From NCBI RefSeq assembly GCF_020532645.1, contig NZ_JAJAUZ010000034.1:1-64000 (forward strand): 64,000 nucleotides of DNA. Direction: 5' to 3'. The notes under the pieces were generated by a model, which searched no databases, was not told where the DNA came from, and worked only from the letters and a program-made list of their open reading frames with translations. The stretch is from Streptomyces bambusae (GTDB taxonomy: Bacteria; Actinomycetota; Actinomycetes; Streptomycetales; Streptomycetaceae). Made by a program: the position numbers and the translations under genes. Shown one piece after another: positions 1 to 8,069 of the stretch; positions within the stretch are counted from its first letter, which is position 1; every line of letters begins with the position of its first letter.

Positions 1-36
1 CCGGGCTCGGCCCGGACCCGCTCCTCACACGCCGGA

Positions 37-98
37 GGGGCTGGATCTGCCCCGCGGGGTCTCAAGCGCAGGCGGGGCTGGATGTGCCCCGCAGGGTC
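37..98. repeat. Two direct copies of a 25-bp hairpin-forming repeat
   Basis: Two copies (37-61 and 74-98) of a 25-bp unit beginning GGGGCTGGAT differ at two positions. Each can fold as GGGGC / GCCCC around a 7-nt loop. They lie just downstream of the minus-strand VOC gene, where they may act as a transcription terminator or a repetitive extragenic palindrome. The assignment is inference; the repeat itself is directly visible. Confidence 0.5.
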
Positions 99-118
99 GG
101 GAAGGTGCACGCCGGGGG

Positions 119-925
119 TCAGGCCGACGCGGTCGGGGGCGGGGTCAGGACGACGAAGTCCGCTTGCCAGGGGTCGACGCAGACGGCCAGGCGGCCGACG
201 CCTTCGGCGTCTTCCGGGGGCATCTGGAGCGCGCCGCCGGCAGACGTGACGGCCTCGGCCGCCGCGTCGCAGTCGAGGACGCGGAAGACCGGGTGCCAGT
301 ACGGCTGACCCTTCGTCAGGGTCAGCTGCTCCGGGGGCAGTTGCATCAGACCGCCCTGCATCCGCTCCTCCGGAAGCCCGGCCGGGGTGATGAGGGAGTA
401 CGTACCGCCGTCACCCGGCAGTTCCATCTCGCCGTACTGCCACCCGAAGAGCCCGCCGTAGAACTCCTTCGCGCCCGCCGCATCGGTCGTGTACAGCTCG
501 GTCCACGCCAGCGACCCCGGCTCGTCCACCAGTTCCACGCCCGTGTCCCGGCCCGGCTGCCACACCGCGAACTGCCCGCCCTGCGGATCGGTGTACTGGG
601 CCATCCGCCCCCACTCGTCGAGGTCCCGCGGCGGCACCCGCACCGTGCCGCCGGCCGCCTCGACCGCCCGGGTCGTCGCGTCCGCGTCGGTGACGGAGTA
701 GTAGAGCATCCAGGCCGAGCGCGCGCCCTCCTCCGTCAGCCTGCCGAGTCCGGCGACGAGCTTGCCGTCCTTGCGGAACATCCCGCCTTCCATCTCCTCC
801 GACGCGCCCATCGACTCGTACTCCCAGCCGAGCACGGCTCCGTAGAAGGCCGCGGCGGCCGGCACGTCGGGCGAGCCCAGGTCGAGCCAGCAGGGTGCGC
901 CGGGGGCGAAGTCGGTGGTGATCAT
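119..925 (-). CDS. VOC family protein with two glyoxalase-like domains
   Basis: This 268-residue cytoplasmic protein carries two vicinal-oxygen-chelate (glyoxalase/bleomycin-resistance) halves, about residues 5-125 and 135-262. The repeated pattern is visible as WLDLGSPD..AAAFYGAVLGWEY in the first half and WTELYTTDAAGAKEFYGGLFGWQY in the second. Such tandem VOC proteins are common in Streptomyces and usually have no known substrate; glyoxalase activity should not be assumed. I chose ATG at 925 because GAAGGGAAC lies just upstream; a further upstream ATG would add 13 poorly conserved residues. It is monocistronic and divergent from a small plus-strand reading frame. Confidence 0.85.
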   Translation of the reverse strand: MITTDFAPGAPCWLDLGSPDVPAAAAFYGAVLGWEYESMGASEEMEGGMFRKDGKLVAGLGRLTEEGARSAWMLYYSVTDADATTRAVEAAGGTVRVPPRDLDEWGRMAQYTDPQGGQFAVWQPGRDTGVELVDEPGSLAWTELYTTDAAGAKEFYGGLFGWQYGEMELPGDGGTYSLITPAGLPEERMQGGLMQLPPEQLTLTKGQPYWHPVFRVLDCDAAAEAVTSAGGALQMPPEDAEGVGRLAVCVDPWQADFVVLTPPPTASA

Positions 926-1037
926 GACCGTTCCCTTCAGTGGTGCCTCGTCCCAGCCTGGCACCGGTCACGGCCCCGCGCCGTGCGACCCGAGGAGGGG
1001 CGGGTCCCCGGGCCGCAGCCGCTGCGATCATGGCGCC

Positions 1038-1286
1038 ATGACCACGACCCCCGACCCTGAACTCCTCGTCGGCCATCTGCGGTCCCTGGACGGGGACGAG
1101 GCGGTGGCGGCCGTCAGGTGCCTCAGCGGCCCGGTACGGCTCGGCGCACGCTTCCACCGCATCCTCGGCACCGGCACCGGCGCGGCGCTCGCCACCCTCC
1201 GCGGAACGGGCGTCCACCTGCTCCGGACGGGCGACCCCAGCGCCGGCCGGCAGACGGTCCTGGGGACCGATCCGCGCCGGAGCTGA
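1038..1286 (+). CDS. Small hypothetical protein (82 aa)
   Basis: A short reading frame begins MTTTPDPELLVGHLRSLDGD and has typical high third-position GC. No family is recognised. The C-terminal third is rich in Gly, Arg and Asp and looks less constrained, so this may be the remnant of a longer gene. It lies between the divergent VOC gene and the convergent carbonic anhydrase gene. An upstream in-frame GTG at 915 would overlap the VOC start and is unlikely. The coding call is tentative. Confidence 0.4.
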   Translation: MTTTPDPELLVGHLRSLDGDEAVAAVRCLSGPVRLGARFHRILGTGTGAALATLRGTGVHLLRTGDPSAGRQTVLGTDPRRS

Positions 1287-1307
1287 GGCCCCCCGAGGCC
1301 CGGCGGG

Positions 1308-1946
1308 TCAGGCAGTCGTACCCGCAGGTACGTTCAGCCCGTGGGCCGTGACCACCTGCGCCGTGCCGTCGGCGAGCCGGTAGGCCAGGCCGACCACGGC
1401 CGCCTCGCCGGCGGCCACCCGGTCGGCGAGCAGGCGGGAGCGGTCCAGGAGCAGGTCGACGGTGTGCCGGATGTGCTCGGCGATGAACTCGCTGTCCTCG
1501 GTGTGCCCGGCGGCCCGCGCGGCCAGCACGCTCGGCGTCACCCGCTCGATCACGTCGCGGACGAAGCCGCCTGCGGTGGCCCCTCCATCCACGGCCTCGC
1601 GGGTCGCCGCGACCGCGCCGCAGGCGTCGTGCCCGAGGACGACGACCAGCGGGCACTCCAGCACGCTCACGCCGTACTCGATGCTGCCGAGCACCTCCGT
1701 GCCGACGACGTGGCCGGCCGTCCGGACCACGAACAGGTCGCCGAGCCCGCGGTCGAAGATGATCTCGGCGGCGAGCCGGGAGTCGGAACACCCGAACAGC
1801 ACGGCGAACGGCGTCTGCGCCGGTGCGATCTCGGCACGCCGGGCCGCGTCCTGGTTGGGGTGCTCGGGCGCGCCGGCAACGAAGCGTTCGTTTCCGGCCA
1901 GCAGGGTCGCCAGGGTCTCCTGCACGGTCATACGATCATCTGTCAT
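1308..1946 (-). CDS. Beta-class carbonic anhydrase
   Basis: This 212-residue protein should interconvert CO2 and bicarbonate in the cytoplasm. The beta-class zinc signature is present: CSDSR near residue 53 (Cys ligand plus the Asp-Arg dyad) and HDACGA near residue 105 (His and Cys ligands). The length matches the family. Two candidate starts exist, ATG at 1946 and ATG at 1931, and the difference is only five residues. It stands alone, convergent with the small frame at 1038-1286. Confidence 0.93.
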   Translation of the reverse strand: MTDDRMTVQETLATLLAGNERFVAGAPEHPNQDAARRAEIAPAQTPFAVLFGCSDSRLAAEIIFDRGLGDLFVVRTAGHVVGTEVLGSIEYGVSVLECPLVVVLGHDACGAVAATREAVDGGATAGGFVRDVIERVTPSVLAARAAGHTEDSEFIAEHIRHTVDLLLDRSRLLADRVAAGEAAVVGLAYRLADGTAQVVTAHGLNVPAGTTA

Positions 1947-2118
1947 GGTCGCAGACTATGCGGATTCGGCCGTCCTGACCGTGTGAGCTGGATCCCTCCC
2001 GGGTCCGCCGGCCGACTGCGGGCGCCCGGGCCTTGCCTGCTGCGGCCCGGCGGCCCACAATCGCCTCCCCGGGCCGGTCGGGCGCACCGCTCGGCGGCTC
2101 GGCACACAGGGGGTGCTC

Positions 2119-2943
2119 ATGGACACGGTGGCGGACGGCCTGTTCGTCATGTTCGGGGTCGTCACCCTCATGCTCGGAGCGATCAGGGCCTACCTGTGGT
2201 GGCCGGAGCTCCGCGAGGCCCGGCGGGCCGGGCCGCCCGCGCACGAACCGGCGCCGTTGACCCTGCACGAGGTGGCCTTCCTGCAGGGCCGGCACACCCG
2301 CGTGGCCGAGACCGGCATGGCCGCGCTGTGGCTGTCGGGGCGGCTGACCGTGACGGGCCGGCACGGGGTGCTGATCGGTCCGGGACCCCGGCCGCGCGAC
2401 CCCGCCCAGGCGGCCGTGGTGGCGGCGCGCGGCGGCCCGCGCGGCCGTGACGCCCGGCAGGTGCGGGACGCGGCGGCCGCCGCCGAGGGCCTGCGCTGGG
2501 TCGGCTCCCGGCTGTACGCCGACGGCCTCCTGCGCACGACGGGCCTGGCGCAGGAACCGTTCCGCAAGCTGGTCCGCGTGCACCTGGTCTGCCAGGTCCT
2601 GGCGGGCCTGGCAGGCGCCGCCTGGATCGCCGAGGCCGTGGCCGTGCGCACCGTCCCGCTGGTCGCCGCCCTGGTCGTGGCCGCCGTCCTCGCCTTCGGC
2701 GTCGTCGTGGCCCGCCTGACCCCGCTCCCGCAGGCTGCCTCCCTCCTCACCCCCCGGGCCCGGCAGCTGCTCGCCGGACTCGATCCGGACGGCGCGTGGG
2801 TCCGCCGTGCGCCGGGCGGCCGGACCCTGTCGGCGGAAGAGGCCCGCACGCTGGCCGCGGTCGCCCGCCAGGGCCTCGGCGCCCTCCCCCACTCCTCCGG
2901 CCTCGCCCACGCCGTCCACGGCACCCGCGGCCGCACCCCCTGA
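2119..2943 (+). CDS. TIGR04222 domain-containing membrane protein
   Basis: A 274-residue protein with an N-terminal transmembrane segment (about residues 5-22), a cytoplasmic stretch starting LTLHEVAFLQGRHTRVAETG that matches the TIGR04222 pattern, and two adjacent hydrophobic segments near residues 155-200. TIGR04222 proteins are of unknown function; many Streptomyces carry several copies. ATG at 2119 is preferred because AGGGGG lies 5 nt upstream; GTG at 2113 is an alternative. Its 3' end abuts the broken PucR-type gene on the other strand. Confidence 0.75.
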   Translation: MDTVADGLFVMFGVVTLMLGAIRAYLWWPELREARRAGPPAHEPAPLTLHEVAFLQGRHTRVAETGMAALWLSGRLTVTGRHGVLIGPGPRPRDPAQAAVVAARGGPRGRDARQVRDAAAAAEGLRWVGSRLYADGLLRTTGLAQEPFRKLVRVHLVCQVLAGLAGAAWIAEAVAVRTVPLVAALVVAAVLAFGVVVARLTPLPQAASLLTPRARQLLAGLDPDGAWVRRAPGGRTLSAEEARTLAAVARQGLGALPHSSGLAHAVHGTRGRTP

Positions 2944-3932
2944 CCACCCCGCCACATGCCCGGTTCCCCGCCGGGTGTCAGGACGGTCCGGGCGATCCGT
3001 CCGGCCTCGTCCGACGCCGCCGCCACCAGCAGGGCGGCCGGGCTGTCGTCGCAGCGGGCCACGCCGGCGGGCCGGCCGCGGGCCCCGGTGAGTGCCGGAC
3101 GGGCGAGCCGCAGGCCCCGGGGCGTCTCGGCGAGGGAGCGGTACGAGGGGCTGACGCCCACCCGGGCGGTGCAGGACCGCTCCAGGACGCGCAGCACCGC
3201 CGCGTCCGCCGCCGGGCGGCGGCGGCCGACCACGCCGACGTGCAGGTCGGGCAGCAGCCGCCAGGCCGACCTCAGGTGTTCGGCCTGGGGCCGGGCCTCG
3301 ATGCCGGGCAGCGCCTCCCGGCCGGGGCCGGCCACCTCGGCGGCGACCACCAGGTAGGGGCCGCCGGTCGGCAGGCCGAGCACGTCGGCGGCTTCCCACA
3401 GGGTCGTCCGGTCGGTGAGCAGGCCGGTGAACAGGGCCTCGACCATCGCCGACCGTTCCCGCTCGCGCTGCAGCAGCAGCTCGGACGCCTCTTCGCGGTA
3501 GGCGGCGCTCGCGGACGCGGCGAGTCCTCCGTTGACCCACCAGGCGGCCAGGGACACGACGGTCTCGGTCGTGAGGGCGGGGACGGACGACGCCTCGGCG
3601 ACGAGTGCGGCCCACAGCACCTCGGAACCGACCTGGTAGGCGGCCGGCAGTCCGGCCAACGGCGTGCCCAGGCGGGCCCGTTCGCGTCCGGTCTCCTGAG
3701 CCGGTACCGGGTCTCCGGTGCCGCCGTCGGCCAGCTGTCGCAGCACCTGCTCGCAGTTGAGCCGGCACGACGCGGTCAACTCCGCGAAGGGGACGTGCTC
3801 GTCGCTGCCGTAGTACGGCACCTCCGCCCGGATGCGTCGCGCCATCCGCCCGCCCAGCTCCGCGCTCCGGTCCGGCATGGCGGCCGCCACGGGCGCGAAC
3901 TCTGCGGGAGGAACGGGCGTCACACGGCTCAT
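2944..3932 (-). pseudogene. PucR/CdaR-type transcriptional regulator lacking its C-terminal HTH
   Basis: The N-terminal ~325 residues read as a normal PucR-family regulator: an RsbRD-like N-terminal domain (MARRIRAEVPYYG, ..LGTPLAGLPAAYQVGSEVLW) followed by a GGDEF-like CdaR domain (YLVVAAEVAGPG..GVVGRRRP..RVGVSPSYRSL). Family members then carry a C-terminal DNA-binding HTH_30 domain with an NTVRYRL-type motif. Here similarity stops after residues SDEAGRIARTVL (near 2975), right beside the stop codon of the convergent gene. The frame stays open antisense to that gene as far as 2190, but that tail looks like shadow translation. I infer a 3' deletion that removed the DNA-binding domain. Start ATG 3932 is assumed; a TTG at 3983 is possible. 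Confidence 0.6.
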
Positions 3933-4058
3933 GTCCCGCAGGCCGGCGGCGAGTCGGTGGATGCGGTGTGTGCCGCGGGACAACGGAAAGGGCCGGGGCG
4001 CCCTGGACTGCGCGCCGGCACCGGCTTCCGGCGCGCCGGACGGCCGCCCGGTCGTACG

Positions 4059-5744
4059 TCAGCGCCGCGCGGCCCGTACGCTCCGTTCGCCCCGCTCCCA
4101 TGCGACGACCTCGGGGTGGTGGAGGTCGAACGCCGGTGACTCGGAGCGGATGCGCGGGAGTTCGCGGAAGTTGTGGCGCGGCGGCGGACAGGAGGTGGCC
4201 CATTCCAGGGAACGGCCGTATCCCCAGGGGTCGTCGACCCGGACGCGCGGGGCGGACGCAGCGGTCGTCCAGACGTTGTAGAGGAACGGGAGGGTGGAGA
4301 TGCCGAGGAGGAACGCGCCGACGGAGGAGACCGTGTTGAGGGCGGTGAAGCCGTCGGCGTCGAGGTAGTCGGCGTACCGGCGGGGCATGCCCTCGGCGCC
4401 CAGCCAGTGCTGGACGAGGAAGGTGGTGTGGAAACCGGTGAACAGCGTCCAGAAGTGGACCTTGCCGAGGCGTTCGTCGAGCAGCTTGCCGGTCATCTTC
4501 GGCCACCAGAAGTAGAAGCCGGCGAAGGTGGCGAAGGCGACCGTGCCGAAGACGACGTAGTGGAAGTGGGCGACGACGAAATAGCTGTCGGTCACGTGGA
4601 AGTCCATCGGCGGCGAGGCCAGCACGACGCCGGTGAGCCCCCCGAAGAGGAACGTGACGAGGAAGCCGATCGACCACAGCATGGGGGTCTCGAAGGAGCA
4701 GGAGCCGTTCCACATCGTGCCGATCCAGTTGAAGAACTTCACTCCGGTCGGCACCGCGATGAGGAAGGTCAGGAACGAGAAGAACGGCAGCAGGACCGCC
4801 CCGGTCGCGAACATGTGGTGCGCCCACACGGTCATCGACAGGCCCGCGATCGCGAGGGTGGCCCCGACCAGGCCGACGTAGCCGAAGATCGGCTTGCGGG
4901 AGAAGACCGGGATGATCTCGGTGATGATGCCGAAGAACGGCAGCGCGATGATGTAGACCTCGGGATGGCCGAAGAACCAGAACAGGTGCTGCCACAGCAG
5001 CGGGCCGCCGTTGGCCGCGTCGAAGACGTGCGAGCCGAACTTCCGGTCGGACTCGAGCACCAGCAACGCCGCCGCCAGCACCGGGAACGCGAAGAGCACG
5101 AGCACGGACGTCAGCAGCACGTTCCAGGTGAAGACCGGCAGCCGGAACATCGTCATGCCCGGTCCGCGCATGCAGACGATGGTGGTGACGAAGTTGACCG
5201 AGCCGAGGATCGTGCCGAAGCCGGACAGCGCCAGCCCCATGATCCACAGGTCGCCGCCCACGTACGGGGCGCGTTCCGCGCCGCTCAAGGGGGTGTACGC
5301 GGTCCAGCCGAAGTCGGCGCCGCCCTGCGGGGTCAGCAGCGAGGCGACCACGAGCAGCCCGCCGAACAGGAACAGCCAGAACGCCAGCATGTTGAGCCGC
5401 GGGAAGGCGACGTCCGGCGCGCCGATCTGGAGCGGCATGATCGCGTTGGCGAAGCCGGCGAAGGTCGGCGTCGCGAAGAACAGCAGCATGATCGTGCCGT
5501 GCAGGGTGAAGGCCTGGTTGTACTGCTCGTTCGACAGCAGCTGGATGCCCGGCCGCGCCAGTTCCACCCGGACGAGCAGGGCCAGGATCCCGCCGAGGAG
5601 GAAGAACGCGAACGACGCGATCAGGTACAGGTGCCCGATCTTCTTGTGGTCGGTGGTGGTGAGCCAGTCGACGAGCACCTGCCCGCGGCCGGACCGCCGT
5701 TCGGGCACGGGCGCGACCGGCTCGGTGACAGCCGAAGCAGACAA
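4059..5744 (-). CDS. ctaD: Cytochrome c oxidase subunit I (aa3-type), orphan copy
   Basis: Catalytic subunit of the proton-pumping aa3 oxidase, about 561 residues with 12 membrane helices. Key elements are present: a heme a histidine in FTLHGTIMLL, the CuB ligand with the His-Tyr pair in HPEVYIIALP, the double histidine in WAHHMFATG, and the heme a/a3 histidines in VVAHFHYVVF. The C-terminal Streptomyces signature DDPWGYGRSLEWATSCPPPRHNF is intact. No ctaC, ctaE, ctaF or qcr genes are adjacent, so this is probably a second, lone copy that assembles with subunits encoded elsewhere or replaces the main subunit under some conditions. The start is uncertain: TTG at 5744 has GGAGAG about 10 nt upstream, and ATG at 5810 is also in frame. 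Confidence 0.93.
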   Translation of the reverse strand: MSASAVTEPVAPVPERRSGRGQVLVDWLTTTDHKKIGHLYLIASFAFFLLGGILALLVRVELARPGIQLLSNEQYNQAFTLHGTIMLLFFATPTFAGFANAIMPLQIGAPDVAFPRLNMLAFWLFLFGGLLVVASLLTPQGGADFGWTAYTPLSGAERAPYVGGDLWIMGLALSGFGTILGSVNFVTTIVCMRGPGMTMFRLPVFTWNVLLTSVLVLFAFPVLAAALLVLESDRKFGSHVFDAANGGPLLWQHLFWFFGHPEVYIIALPFFGIITEIIPVFSRKPIFGYVGLVGATLAIAGLSMTVWAHHMFATGAVLLPFFSFLTFLIAVPTGVKFFNWIGTMWNGSCSFETPMLWSIGFLVTFLFGGLTGVVLASPPMDFHVTDSYFVVAHFHYVVFGTVAFATFAGFYFWWPKMTGKLLDERLGKVHFWTLFTGFHTTFLVQHWLGAEGMPRRYADYLDADGFTALNTVSSVGAFLLGISTLPFLYNVWTTAASAPRVRVDDPWGYGRSLEWATSCPPPRHNFRELPRIRSESPAFDLHHPEVVAWERGERSVRAARR

Positions 5745-5890
5745 GGGGACCCCACTCTCCGCGACCGGACTGGATCCGGTTCCCGGCAGGCGTGCCGGGA
5801 TCCAGGACATCCGTATATCCGAAGCGGTCGAGCGGGCACGTGCACGGAAGCCGCGGCGTCCGCACCGCACAACCCGATCGGCCCAAGCAC

Positions 5891-5924
5891 GGGCGGTGTC
5901 AGGCCGTCGTGCCGGACACCGCCC
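5891..5924 (-). terminator. Rho-independent-like hairpin after the antitoxin gene
   Basis: A perfect 10-bp inverted repeat (GGGCGGTGTC / GACACCGCCC) with a 14-nt loop lies 12 nt past the stop codon of the minus-strand MT0933-like gene. It lacks a U-tract, as usual for Streptomyces terminators. Confidence 0.55.
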
Positions 5925-5936
5925 GCCGGGGTGCCG

Positions 5937-6125
5937 TCAGGCCGCGCCGCTGCCGGGGCGCTCCCCGTCGATGAACTCGTTCGCCTTCTCCTGGGCCATG
6001 TCGACCTTGTCCGCGTACTTGCCGCCGGTCTTCTCGTCGATCATGTCGCCGCCCTTCTCGACGGCGTCCTTCGCCTTGTCCGCGTTCTGCCCGAGCATGC
6101 CCTTGAGCTTGTCCACGAGACTCAT
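5937..6125 (-). CDS. MT0933-like antitoxin family small protein (62 aa)
   Basis: The sequence starting MSLVDKLKGMLGQNADKAKD and continuing with GGDMIDEKTGGKYADKVDMAQ matches the MT0933/Rv0909 antitoxin family: a short, charged, predominantly helical protein. In Mycobacterium the family is paired with a toxin (Rv0910-type). No cognate toxin gene is adjacent, and in Streptomyces these small proteins usually occur alone, so the antitoxin label is by family only. A 15-residue longer start at 6170 is possible, but MSLVDK is the conserved N terminus. Confidence 0.8.
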   Translation of the reverse strand: MSLVDKLKGMLGQNADKAKDAVEKGGDMIDEKTGGKYADKVDMAQEKANEFIDGERPGSGAA

Positions 6126-6506
6126 GTCCGCGTTCCCACTTCCGTTCGGCCACCCCGAGTCACCCACCACGCTCCCAGAGGCGGCCGCACTCCGCCATCC
6201 GTGACCGCTTCGTGCCTCCTGGGCGGACGCGGACGGGAGCCCGCCCGCGCTGCCGGACGTCGTACCGGATCGCGCCGCCGCTGCCGGGGGTGGCGGACCG
6301 GGACCCGTCCGGTCCCGTCCCTCACGGACGGCACGGTGACCGGGTCCGGCCGGCTCCCCGCCCCGTACCGGATCGGCACCCCCGAGCGGCTCCGCGCGGC
6401 GGGCGGCCTCCTGGTCCGGGTCAACGGGCAGGACCGGTACGGGCTCGTGGGCTACGACACGGCCTGGGGCGGCGGCGGGTGGGCGGGGGCGGTTCCGGCC
6501 GGGCGG
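6126..6506. other. Intergenic region with a possible degenerate plus-strand frame
   Basis: About 380 bp between the antitoxin gene and the end of the polysaccharide operon. A plus-strand stretch around 6335-6480 translates as protein-like sequence (PYRIGTPERLRAAGGLLVRV) but has no proper end: the frame runs on antisense to the spherulin-4 gene. It may be the remnant of a gene. No clear terminator for the upstream operon was found. Confidence 0.3.
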
Positions 6507-7163
6507 TCAGCCGTCGGCGAGTGCCGGAGTCAGCGTCCGCCAGGGATTGGGGGGTTCGCCGGTGACCGGGCCGGAGATCGCGGCGCCGCGGGCGGCGGCC
6601 GTGCGGACGGCCAGGGGGACGAGGGCTTCGGGGACGCCGTAGACCAGGTGGCAGAACCGTTCCGGCGGGTGGCGGGCGGTCCACGGCGGGCGGCTGAAGG
6701 CCGTCGTGTACGTGGACCAGGGGCCCTCGAAGGTGACGACCAGGTCGGCCAGCCGGAGGTGTCCGGGGGCCGGGTGGACGCCCGGGTTGAGGACGACGGT
6801 GGCGGCGCCCTGCCGGCGCAGGGCGCGCACCAGGCGCCGGCAGTCGCGGACGTCGCCGGGGCCCGGCGCGATCCGGTCGAGGAAGCAGCCGTGCACGCCG
6901 TACCACTGCTGGTGGCGGCGCAGTTCGTCGACGGCCTCGGCCCGGTCGCGGGTGCCGTACGCGGTGTCGATGTAGCCCAGCAGCCGGGCGCCGGCCGTCC
7001 GCAGGGCCGCGGCGGCGGCCGTGAAGGCCGGGTCGGGCCGCATGCCCGGACCGTCCGCGGGGTTGATGACCACCGCGTGGGTGCGGGCTGCGGCCCCGAT
7101 CAGCCGGTGCCAGGCTCCCGGGTCCTCGGCCGGGTGGACGTACAGCGGGACCAGCAGGCTCAC
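6507..7163 (-). CDS. Spherulin-4 (GH135/Sph3-like) family protein
   Basis: This 218-residue protein has the spherulin-4 pattern in order: LLVPLYVHP at the N terminus, VVINPADGPG, LLGYIDTAYGTR, HGCFLDRIAP, VVLNPGVHP and VVTFEGPW. The fungal member Sph3 (GH135) is an endo-alpha-1,4-N-acetylgalactosaminidase needed for galactosaminogalactan production. The FDE motif used by Sph3 reads LDR here, so one putative catalytic acid is replaced, whereas the FEG glutamate is kept. No signal peptide is visible, so it would be cytoplasmic unless exported by another route. The GTG start overlaps the epimerase stop (GTGA), indicating translational coupling as the last gene of the operon. Confidence 0.75.
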   Translation of the reverse strand: MSLLVPLYVHPAEDPGAWHRLIGAAARTHAVVINPADGPGMRPDPAFTAAAAALRTAGARLLGYIDTAYGTRDRAEAVDELRRHQQWYGVHGCFLDRIAPGPGDVRDCRRLVRALRRQGAATVVLNPGVHPAPGHLRLADLVVTFEGPWSTYTTAFSRPPWTARHPPERFCHLVYGVPEALVPLAVRTAAARGAAISGPVTGEPPNPWRTLTPALADG

Positions 7164-8062
7164 GGCGCGACGCGGGCGGCCGCCTCCTGCCAGAGTCCTG
7201 CCGCCATGTCGCCTATTTCCAGGGCGGGTTGCCAGCCGAGGGCCCGGCGGGCCGCGGCGTTGTCGGAGCACTGCCACGAGACGGCCGCGGAGCGGGCCGA
7301 ACCGTCGCCGCCCTCGTCGATCCGGCCGCGGAACCCGGCCCGTTCGGTGAGGGCGGTCACCAGGTCGCGGACCGGCACGGCCCGGCCGGAGCCGACGTTG
7401 AGCACCGGCGGCAGCGGCTCGGGGGCCGTGACCGCCAGGGCCACGGCGCGGGCGACGTCGCGGGCGTCCACGAAGTCGCGGTAGGCCGACAGGTCGCCCA
7501 GCCGCAGCACGGCCGCCGGGTCCGTACCGGCCGCCCGCAGCAGGGCGGCGACCCGGCCGGGCAGCCCGGTGGCCGGGGCGCCGGCGCCGACGGGGTTGCC
7601 GACCCGCAGGACCACGGCGTCCAGGCCGGAGGCCGCGATGGCGAGGGTGCCCACCAGCTTGGTCGCGCCGTACGGGGTGGTGGGGCAGGCGTCGGCGGTC
7701 TCGGCCACCCGGGTCCCGGGGGCGCCGGGCCCGTACTCGGCGGCCGAGCCGAGGTGGACCAGGCGGGCGGCGGGGGCGGCCTCGCGGAGTGCGGCGCACA
7801 GGGCGGCGGGGCCGCGGGCGTTGACCTCGGCGAGACCCACCGGGTCGCCGCCGGTGCGGCCGGCGCAGTTGACGACGGCGTCGGGAGCGGCCGCGGCCAG
7901 GGTCTTGGCCAGCCGTGCGACGCTGTCGGCGCCGAGGTCCGCGGGGTAGCCGGACCGAGCCGACCGGCCGCCGTCGAGCAGCCGTACGCCGTCCAGCGCG
8001 CCGAGCCGGTCGGCCACGTGGCGGCCCAGGTAGCCGGTGGCTCCCAGCAGGAGGATGCGCAT
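7160..8062 (-). CDS. NAD-dependent epimerase/dehydratase (extended SDR)
   Basis: A 300-residue Rossmann enzyme starting MRILLLGATGYLGRHVAD with the GxxGxxG dinucleotide motif, a YGATK active-site Tyr-Lys pair around residue 130, and a C-terminal substrate region (RRALGWQPALEIGDMAAGLW) typical of sugar-nucleotide epimerases. In this operon it probably interconverts or reduces an activated hexose or hexosamine, a role like that of Uge3 in fungal galactosaminogalactan synthesis; the exact substrate cannot be read from sequence. It lies 7 nt after the nucleotidyltransferase gene and overlaps the next gene by 4 nt. Confidence 0.85.
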   Translation of the reverse strand: MRILLLGATGYLGRHVADRLGALDGVRLLDGGRSARSGYPADLGADSVARLAKTLAAAAPDAVVNCAGRTGGDPVGLAEVNARGPAALCAALREAAPAARLVHLGSAAEYGPGAPGTRVAETADACPTTPYGATKLVGTLAIAASGLDAVVLRVGNPVGAGAPATGLPGRVAALLRAAGTDPAAVLRLGDLSAYRDFVDARDVARAVALAVTAPEPLPPVLNVGSGRAVPVRDLVTALTERAGFRGRIDEGGDGSARSAAVSWQCSDNAAARRALGWQPALEIGDMAAGLWQEAAARVAP

Positions 8063-8069
8063 CGGGTGC

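Noticed and set aside
1936..5886. Minus-strand open frame of about 1300 codons covering ctaD and neighbouring genes
   Set aside because: Its translation is low-complexity Arg/Pro/Gly sequence; the ctaD and PucR frames explain the region.
6335..6506. Plus-strand protein-like stretch as a full gene
   Set aside because: It has no proper end before running antisense into the spherulin-4 gene and no recognisable family; noted only as a possible remnant.
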